A stretch of 11,665 nucleotides of DNA. Source: Planctomycetaceae bacterium UBA4732. Its GTDB lineage: Bacteria; Planctomycetota; Planctomycetia; Gemmatales; Gemmataceae. The notes under the pieces were generated by a model. The model saw only the letters and a list, made by a program, of their open reading frames with translations, had not been told where the DNA came from and made no database searches. The stretch spans positions 6,319 to 17,983 of the forward strand of contig DHJA01000233.1 of the NCBI GenBank assembly GCA_002404095.1, given 5' to 3'. Position 1 is the first letter of the stretch. Each line of letters opens with the position of its first letter. Both the position numbers and the translations under genes were made by a program. Below, piece after piece: positions 6,837 to 11,665 of the stretch.

Positions 6837-7520
6837 CTATTTTTGCTTCGGAACCTCGATAACCAGCTTGACAGGCGTACCTTCCTTGGGCAGCAGCTTC
6901 TTGTCCGTTTCCAGATTAACATAGTCCTGGTCTTTGAATTTTAGATTGGTCTGAAACACCGTCAGGTCCGTCACGGGGAAGATGCAAATCAGCGTACCCG
7001 TCGTGTCTGCGCCGTAGACCTTGTCGGGCTTGTTGGGGTCCGGCTGGGCCATTACCGATCCGGTAAAGCGCCATTTGAGCTTGCCCATGCCTTTATTGGT
7101 CTTGATGTCGATCATGGTCTTCTCGATCGGCACGCGCTTGGTTTCGTTGGCTTCGTTCTGGAACTCCAGGTAGATGTTAACCTCCGGACCTTCCCCCGGC
7201 TTGTCGCCGCCGTTCTGGGGCGTACCGGGTTTGAGGCCGAAGTCATCGACAAGAGCCTTGTGAATCTCGCTCGGCTTGGCCGTGATGGTCACGACCGTCT
7301 CATGGGCCTTGCCGGTGACGCCTTTCTGCCAGGGCCAGCAGGCCACCACTTCGAGCGGATAAATTTTGTCGTAGCCTGGAGCGTCGATCTTGCGCGGCGC
7401 CATCTTGGCGTTCACGGTTATGGTGCGCTTGTCTTTGTCCACGGCGATTTCCGCCGTAGCCGTCGCGCAAGTACCCAACACAATGGCCAGCGTCAGTAGA
7501 CTCCATTTCGTATACGGCAT
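6837..7520 (-). CDS. Exported YdjY-like domain protein
   Basis: The 227-aa protein has a signal peptide (MPYTKWSLLTLAIVLGTC, likely cut near residue 23 in ATATAE). The mature part matches what I recall of planctomycete YdjY-domain proteins: YPLEVVACWPWQKG (54-67), HETVVTITAKPSEIHKAL (73-90), GLKPGTP (95-101), KLKWRFTGSVM (147-157), and a segment at 169-193 containing YGADTTGTLI and FPVTDLTVFQTNL. YdjY domains are small and poorly characterised; in E. coli the name comes from a predicted ferredoxin-like protein, but no Cys cluster is visible here (only C18, C61 and C179), so iron-sulphur binding is unlikely. A strong site (AAGGAG, 9-base spacer) precedes the ATG. It lies 33 bases after the propeller gene and 50 before the lipoprotein gene, consistent with one operon of exported proteins. 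Confidence 0.75.
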   Translation of the reverse strand: MPYTKWSLLTLAIVLGTCATATAEIAVDKDKRTITVNAKMAPRKIDAPGYDKIYPLEVVACWPWQKGVTGKAHETVVTITAKPSEIHKALVDDFGLKPGTPQNGGDKPGEGPEVNIYLEFQNEANETKRVPIEKTMIDIKTNKGMGKLKWRFTGSVMAQPDPNKPDKVYGADTTGTLICIFPVTDLTVFQTNLKFKDQDYVNLETDKKLLPKEGTPVKLVIEVPKQK

Positions 7521-7553
7521 ATTTTATTTCTCCTTAGTGGTACGTCAGGAACT

Positions 7554-8981
7554 TTACTTTTCGCCGATGCAGACGACGGCTGTCGGCGATCCCTTGCCGT
7601 TGTCGCCGAGGTTGCAGGTGGCGACGAAGATCTTGCCGCCCTGCACCGCCGGCCCGCCGTAGATCATGCCCGGCGCCTTGACGGCTGGGTCTGCCCCTAT
7701 GTCCAGCTTCCACTTCTCGCCGCCATCCGCGAGGTTGATCGCGTGCAGTACGCCCTTGAGATCGCCGGCGTACACCACGCCGCCCGCGATGGCGACCGGG
7801 GCGAACAATGGCGCCTTGGCGTCATAGACCCAGCGGCGCTCGCCCGTTTCCAGATCAAACGCCCGCACCTTGCCGTCCGTGGCGACGACGACCGCCGCTC
7901 CGTCGGCCAGGGCCGCGCAGGACACCACGCCGCCGGTGATCTCTTTGTGCCACTTCTCAGCGCCCTTTTCGAGGTCGAACGCTGCCAACTCGCCCTTGGC
8001 GCCTTTGAGCGCCTTGGGATCGTAGCCGATGGTGCTGCCGCTGACCACGACCGTCTTGCCCACCACCGACGGCCCGCCCCACGGGTTGATTTTGAGCGGT
8101 TTCCGCCATATCACGTCGCCGGTCTTGGCATCCAAGCACAACAGCGCGCGGTCGCCGAGCTTTTCCTTATCGAGGAAGGCCGACGCCACCAGCACACGAT
8201 CACCGACCACCGTTACCGGAGCGTCCACGTGCCATTTGTCCTTACCGGCTTGCCAGAGCAAAACCGGAGCCGGCTTCGGCAATTGCTCGTCGCTGGGCGG
8301 CAGGGCGAGGAGTGGGTCTTTCTTTTTGTCGATCTCATAACGCGCTTGTAATTCCGCCCATTTCTGATCGAGTATCTTCTGAATGGAAGGCAGGTCCATT
8401 TCCTTGCCCTCCAGCGTCACGCGGTTCATGTCCACGCAAACGACGCCGCCGGAACCGGCGCCGACGTAAACGCGGCCGTCCACGACGGTCGGCGACCCTT
8501 CCATGTGGACGAGGTCGCCCGTGACCGGCAATTGCCAGTAGGGCCGGCCCTTGTCCACGCCGAGGCAGTACAGCACCGCCCCGCCGTCGGTTTGGTGCAT
8601 ACCGTCGCCGAAGATGAGCTTGTCGCCGACCACGGCCGGCGAACTAACGCTAGGCAGCCGCAGAAACGGCGTCGTCTTGCTCCAGAGGGTGCGCGGCGTC
8701 GCCTTGGGATCGACGGCGAAGCTGTAGAACGTGGAGACGTTGAATGCGCCGAGGCCGGTGATAAAAAGTCGGTCGCCGTCCGGCGTCGCCGAGGCGATGA
8801 AGTGTTCCTTGCTTTGGTGGACCCACAGAACGGCCGGATTGGCGGGGCCGGCTCTGCCGTCGGTGTTGCCGGTGCGCTGAGCGTTGCCGCGGTACATCGA
8901 CCACCCCGGCTCAGCGGCGGAAGAATGATTCACCACAAAGACACAAAGAACACAAAGGGAAGACAAAAAGAAGCATTTCAT
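7554..8981 (-). CDS. Secreted PQQ-like beta-propeller repeat protein
   Basis: The 475-aa protein has a signal peptide (residues 1-23, ending SSAA before EPGW) and WSMYRGNAQRTGNT (27-40), the usual entry to planctomycete PQQ-like propellers. Blade motifs recur: SPAVVGDKLIFGDG (114-127), SPTVVDGRVYVGAG (163-176), APVTVVGDRVLVAS (254-267), GPSVVGKTVVVSGS (303-316) and APVAIAGGVVYAGDLKG (394-410), with strand endings such as DAKTGDVIWRK (284-294) and DLETGERRWVYD (376-387). Between blades lies a helical, lysine-rich insert (about 190-235). These proteins are usually structural or binding propellers, and I see no evidence of PQQ cofactor or dehydrogenase activity. Three consecutive ATGs (8987, 8984, 8981) are possible; GAGGAG sits 7 bases before the third. 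The signal-peptide core is written in a CACAAAG repeat (8929-8960). Confidence 0.88.
   Translation of the reverse strand: MKCFFLSSLCVLCVFVVNHSSAAEPGWSMYRGNAQRTGNTDGRAGPANPAVLWVHQSKEHFIASATPDGDRLFITGLGAFNVSTFYSFAVDPKATPRTLWSKTTPFLRLPSVSSPAVVGDKLIFGDGMHQTDGGAVLYCLGVDKGRPYWQLPVTGDLVHMEGSPTVVDGRVYVGAGSGGVVCVDMNRVTLEGKEMDLPSIQKILDQKWAELQARYEIDKKKDPLLALPPSDEQLPKPAPVLLWQAGKDKWHVDAPVTVVGDRVLVASAFLDKEKLGDRALLCLDAKTGDVIWRKPLKINPWGGPSVVGKTVVVSGSTIGYDPKALKGAKGELAAFDLEKGAEKWHKEITGGVVSCAALADGAAVVVATDGKVRAFDLETGERRWVYDAKAPLFAPVAIAGGVVYAGDLKGVLHAINLADGGEKWKLDIGADPAVKAPGMIYGGPAVQGGKIFVATCNLGDNGKGSPTAVVCIGEK
8929..8960. repeat. CACAAAG repeat (family D) inside the propeller signal peptide
   Basis: Three CACAAAG units start at 8934, 8942 and 8951, within TTCACCACAAAGACACAAAG and the bases that follow. 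I recognise this as a phrase found between genes in many bacterial genomes, where it gives spurious peptides such as HHKDTKNTK in another frame. Here, read on the minus strand, it encodes residues about 8-18 (SLCVLCVFVVN) of the propeller protein's signal peptide. Confidence 0.6.
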
Positions 8982-8988
8982 CATCATT

Positions 8989-8994
8989 CTCCTC
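8989..8994 (-). promoter_or_regulatory. Shine-Dalgarno of the propeller gene
   Basis: GAGGAG lies 7 bases before the third of three consecutive ATGs (8981) and only 1 base before the first (8987), which favours 8981. A second GGAG further upstream (8997-9000) is 9 bases from the first ATG, so 8987 cannot be excluded. Confidence 0.6.
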
Positions 8995-8998
8995 GTCT

Positions 8999-9134
8999 CC
9001 TCGTTCCCACGCTCTGCTTGGGAACGCACGCCCGGACGCTCTGCGTCCCGACTCAGAGGCTCGATGCCGCCAGGGAGGCGAACGCGACGCAGAGCGTCGC
9101 GGACTGCGTTCCCACGCAGAGCGTGGGAACGAGG
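8999..9134. repeat. Nested palindrome repeat, family C
   Basis: The outer arms 8999-9028 and 9105-9134 pair over 30 bp with one mismatch (9018 with 9115). An inner pair, 9035-9047 with 9086-9098 (GACGCTCTGCGTC and its complement), adds 13 bp. Each arm is also palindromic on its own (GTTCCCA with TGGGAAC; GACGC with GCGTC), so the element can form one long rod or several small hairpins. It fills the gap between the FG-GAP and propeller genes. The phrase CGTTCCCACGCTCTGCGTGG and its relatives are familiar as dispersed intergenic sequence in several phyla. Confidence 0.9.
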
Positions 9135-9137
9135 GGC

Positions 9138-11609
9138 TTAATCGGCCTTCAGCGTCTGGTCGTCCAAGACGCCCTTAATATGCGCGCCTGCGACAATCAG
9201 TTCCTTCGCGCGCCGTTCGCCGTTGCTGTACACCACCTCGACGCGGTACGTTCCCGGAACCAGCGCGAAGCGGGCCGCCGGCGACGCCTGGCCGCCGCGT
9301 CCGTCGCCGCCCGATACCTGTTGTACGCCCACCAGTTGGCCGTCCTTATCCGTCACCGTAACCTTGCTGCCGACGACGCCGGCCTTGCCCGCCACGCGCA
9401 GCGTCACCGGCGTCCGCTTGGCGACCCACTCCGGATTGCCCAGCAGGACGCACGATTCCTGGCCTTCGTTGTTGAACACCATGTCGAGTACGCCGTCGCC
9501 GTTGAGGTCCACCAACCCCACCGCTTGCGTGTTGAAGATGCGCTGGCTCAAGCCGATGGCCTCGGAAGCGTCCTCGAATGTGCCGTCGCCCTTGTTGCGG
9601 AAGAAACGATTCGTGCCGCGTAGACAGCCCACCACCAAGTCGAGCTTGCCGTCGTTGTCCACGTCGCCCCAGGCGGCGCTTGTCGCCCAGCCGGTGAACT
9701 TGTCCAGGCCCGCCTTAGCCGTCACGTCCGTGAACTTGCCGCCTCCTTCATTGTGGAACAGCTTACAGCCGTCCCTTTGCGGCACGAATAAGTCGGGAAG
9801 GCCGTCATTGTCGTAGTCGCCGAACACCGGCCCCACCTTGCCCGCTTTATACGATATTCCAGAGTCCTTTACTTCCACAAACCCCTTGAGTGTATTCATG
9901 ACGAGTAGGCCGGAACCGGCGGAATAGAGGAAGTCCGGCCGCCCGTCGCCGTTCACGTCACAGACGACGAGACTGTCACCTTTGACCGCGCTGCCGATGC
10001 CGTTGGCGCCGAGACCGACCGCATCGGATACGTCCTCGAAGGCCCAGGTGATCGCCGGCGGCAAGCCGTCGGACGCCTTGAAGTAAAACGCCCATTCGCC
10101 TCCCCCTTGACAGACCTTCATCAACAGCGTGTTCTTGCCTTGTTTCAGCTTGAAAATCGCCTTCGTCTGGTCCGGAGTACAGGCCCGGGCCACGTTCTCC
10201 GACACGATCTTTTCGCCGTTGAGCCATACGGTCAGCGTATCGTCGCTGCCCAGCGATACGGGCAAGTCGCGCGCCTTGTCGCTCTCGATCTCGCGGTAAA
10301 GGTAGACGACGGAATCGACGTTGTTTTCCGGCTTAAACAGAGCGAGATTGTTGACTTCGCCGTCATTGAACTTGCCTTCCTTCCAGGCGGCTTCTTCACC
10401 GTTCTTGCCGCCGAACTTCTGCGTTAGGTTGACGGCCTGCTCCGGCGGGTAGACGGCCGCGAAGCCGTGACCGTTGACGTTCGGGAACGGGCCGACGTAG
10501 GACCATTTGCCCAGCTTGAGCGGAGCGACCGCGCCATCGACCGCCCCCTTGTTGCGATAAAGACGGAGACCGTGGAAGCCGTTGCCGAGCAGGATGTCGG
10601 GCTTGCCGTCGCCGTCGTAGTCGATCCAGGCGGCGGCAGTCAGGTTCCAGCCCGGCTGACGTGGTAACAGATGGCTGTCGTCGCGGAAAAGGTTGTTGCC
10701 GAGGTTCGTGTACAGCTTCGGCCCGTTCATTGTCGCCAACAATAGATCCGGTTTGCCGTCGCCGTTGTAGTCGGCCCAGACGGCCGCACGACAGCCCGTG
10801 TTCAGGCCGGGAATCGAGATTTCGTTGAGCGATTCGCCGGCGTTTTGCAGGATGACGACGCGGCCGGCCCCGGCCAGGCAGACGTCGGGCTTGCCGTCGC
10901 CGTCGATGTCGAGGCAGCTTACGGCCTGTGCGTCGGCGTCCACGCGGGCCAGGGCGGAGTAGTGGGTGAAGCCGGGCATACCGCTGAGCCGGCGGAAGTC
11001 CTCACCGCCCAAGCCGACGAAGTCCCGTTTCTCGTTATAGTCGAGTTTAAGACTCGCTTTAAGGCGTTCCACCTTGGCGCGGCGGAGGTGCAGGTCGTCC
11101 TTGTTGCCGTCCATCATGCACGGTACGACCACTTCCTTGCCGGCGAGCATCTCCGTGAAGAGCGAAGCCAGCTTGTCGGTGCTGCCGCAGTAACTGCGCA
11201 GCAGGAACGGCTCGCCGTGGGTGAGGTTCCACCATTCGCCGCCGTTGCCGGTCTGATACCAGTAATTGCCGATGCAGGTTTCGCTCTCGCCGCCGTTGTG
11301 GCAAAAGACGGCCGTCTTGCCGACTTCCGCCCAGTCCATGATGTACTGCCACTCGCGCGGGTTGTAGCCGCCGCGGCCGACATTGTGCTTGATGACGTCG
11401 GTGGGATGAACGCCCTTGATGTCGCGTACTTTGCGGAAGATGATTAGGTTCTTTTCTTTATCCACCTTCTCCACGCGCATTAGTACGATATTCGTTGACA
11501 GGTTGCAGATCATGCCCAGGCTGTGCGGCGCCTCGACGTAGGCGCGGGCGGCCGGCGGGAAGCCGGCTAGTAGTATCACGAAAGCGCTGAGAAGTCGCCG
11601 GGTTGTCAT
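9138..11609 (-). CDS. Secreted FG-GAP/VCBS repeat protein with inserted VGPFPN domain and ASPIC/UnbV-like tail
   Basis: The 823-aa protein has a signal peptide (MTTRRLLSAFVILLAGFPPA, cut near residue 23, ARA before YVEA). Residues about 24-200 form a domain with several Cys and Trp (C35, C103, C112, C141, C164; GEWWNLTHGEPFLLRSY at 124-140) that I cannot name. Seven calcium-binding DxDxDG-type loops mark FG-GAP/VCBS blades, starting at D234, D280, D330, D551, D598, D649 and D701 (for example DIDGDGKPD). Between the third and fourth lies a beta-sandwich-like insert (about 366-512) with KWSYVGPFPN (368-377), LGSDDTLTVWLNGEKI (453-468) and GKNTLLMKV (491-499), known from planctomycete secreted proteins. 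The end (733-781; GSKVTVTDKDG, QQVSGGDG) resembles ASPIC/UnbV. It is probably a calcium-stabilised extracellular propeller for binding or adhesion; no catalytic motif is evident. GGAG lies 6 bases before the ATG. Confidence 0.88.
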   Translation of the reverse strand: MTTRRLLSAFVILLAGFPPAARAYVEAPHSLGMICNLSTNIVLMRVEKVDKEKNLIIFRKVRDIKGVHPTDVIKHNVGRGGYNPREWQYIMDWAEVGKTAVFCHNGGESETCIGNYWYQTGNGGEWWNLTHGEPFLLRSYCGSTDKLASLFTEMLAGKEVVVPCMMDGNKDDLHLRRAKVERLKASLKLDYNEKRDFVGLGGEDFRRLSGMPGFTHYSALARVDADAQAVSCLDIDGDGKPDVCLAGAGRVVILQNAGESLNEISIPGLNTGCRAAVWADYNGDGKPDLLLATMNGPKLYTNLGNNLFRDDSHLLPRQPGWNLTAAAWIDYDGDGKPDILLGNGFHGLRLYRNKGAVDGAVAPLKLGKWSYVGPFPNVNGHGFAAVYPPEQAVNLTQKFGGKNGEEAAWKEGKFNDGEVNNLALFKPENNVDSVVYLYREIESDKARDLPVSLGSDDTLTVWLNGEKIVSENVARACTPDQTKAIFKLKQGKNTLLMKVCQGGGEWAFYFKASDGLPPAITWAFEDVSDAVGLGANGIGSAVKGDSLVVCDVNGDGRPDFLYSAGSGLLVMNTLKGFVEVKDSGISYKAGKVGPVFGDYDNDGLPDLFVPQRDGCKLFHNEGGGKFTDVTAKAGLDKFTGWATSAAWGDVDNDGKLDLVVGCLRGTNRFFRNKGDGTFEDASEAIGLSQRIFNTQAVGLVDLNGDGVLDMVFNNEGQESCVLLGNPEWVAKRTPVTLRVAGKAGVVGSKVTVTDKDGQLVGVQQVSGGDGRGGQASPAARFALVPGTYRVEVVYSNGERRAKELIVAGAHIKGVLDDQTLKAD

Positions 11610-11645
11610 GGAATTCTCCGTTGCGCACCATACATAAATCGCATT

Positions 11646-11665
11646 GTTTAGCCGCGACCCGAAGG
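11646..11665. repeat. Partial family A hairpin at the window edge
   Basis: The 20 bases GTTTAGCCGCGACCCGAAGG are identical to 1555-1574, the outer left arm of hairpin A1. The rest of the hairpin would lie outside the window. It sits 36 bases upstream of the FG-GAP gene start. Confidence 0.85.

Noticed and set aside
6837..7520. Ferredoxin function for the YdjY-like protein
   Set aside because: There is no cysteine cluster able to hold an iron-sulphur centre.
7743..8351. Plus-strand open frame of 202 aa opposite the propeller gene
   Set aside because: Antisense shadow of clear propeller blades, with no domain or start signal.
8929..8960. CACAAAG units as part of a CRISPR or tandem array
   Set aside because: Only three short units with 1-2 base spacers are present, so there is no repeat-spacer architecture.
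8505..9623. Plus-strand open frame of 372 aa crossing repeat C and parts of two genes
   Set aside because: It is antisense to the propeller and FG-GAP genes and includes typical repeat-derived text (HHKDTKNTKG, LVPTLCLGTHARTLC), a sign of a spurious protein.
10845..11447. Plus-strand open frame of 200 aa opposite the FG-GAP gene
   Set aside because: Antisense shadow of the signature calcium loops and N-terminal domain; its Val/Ala-rich composition comes from the reverse codons.

Overview
The window looks like a piece of a planctomycete chromosome, probably a Gemmata-like lineage. This rests on gene content and style, not on a marker gene: high GC, exported proteins typical of Planctomycetes (a DUF1080 protein, a PQQ-like propeller protein, an FG-GAP/VCBS protein carrying a 'VGPFPN' domain, a YdjY-like protein), a Gfo/Idh/MocA oxidoreductase, and long dispersed hairpin repeats between genes. 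Eight protein genes are supported and all lie on the minus strand, so they are read from the right edge to the left. I see no rRNA, tRNA, CRISPR array, transposase, integrase or phage gene. No gene-free stretch exceeds 300 bases; the longest is 5809-6030 (222 bases), where I see nothing I can support.

Layout in transcription order (right to left). A half copy of a hairpin repeat (family A) sits at the right edge. Next comes an 823-aa secreted FG-GAP/VCBS protein (9138-11609), followed by a nested palindrome repeat (family C, 8999-9134). A probable operon of exported proteins follows: a PQQ-like beta-propeller protein (7554-8981), a YdjY-like periplasmic protein (6837-7520, 33 bases downstream) and a proline-rich lipoprotein (6031-6786, 50 bases further). 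After the 222-base gap, a small one-helix membrane protein (5512-5808) is followed 9 bases later by a Gfo/Idh/MocA oxidoreductase (4216-5502). Hairpin A2 then separates the oxidoreductase from a class III PLP aminotransferase (2737-4137). Beyond repeat B2 lies a secreted DUF1080 protein (1628-2599), then hairpin A1, then a secreted two-HKD phospholipase D family protein (29-1429), and finally hairpin B1 at the left edge.

How the genes may work together. The oxidoreductase, aminotransferase and DUF1080 protein could form a sugar-modifying set: oxidoreductases of this fold make keto-sugars, class III aminotransferases can aminate keto or aldehyde groups, and DUF1080 proteins are described as 3-keto-disaccharide hydrolases. 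This is inference from proximity. The PQQ-like, YdjY-like, lipoprotein and FG-GAP products are all predicted to act outside the cytoplasm, and no specific substrate can be read from them.

The most distinctive content is not a gene but the repeats. At least three families of intergenic hairpins (A, B, C) occur in 11.7 kb, plus one probable CACAAAG repeat (D). Two full copies of family A differ by a paired, compensatory change in both arms. One of them supplies the last codon and stop codon of the oxidoreductase, and the CACAAAG repeat appears to encode the core of a signal peptide. I found no clear defence, toxin or biosynthetic system.
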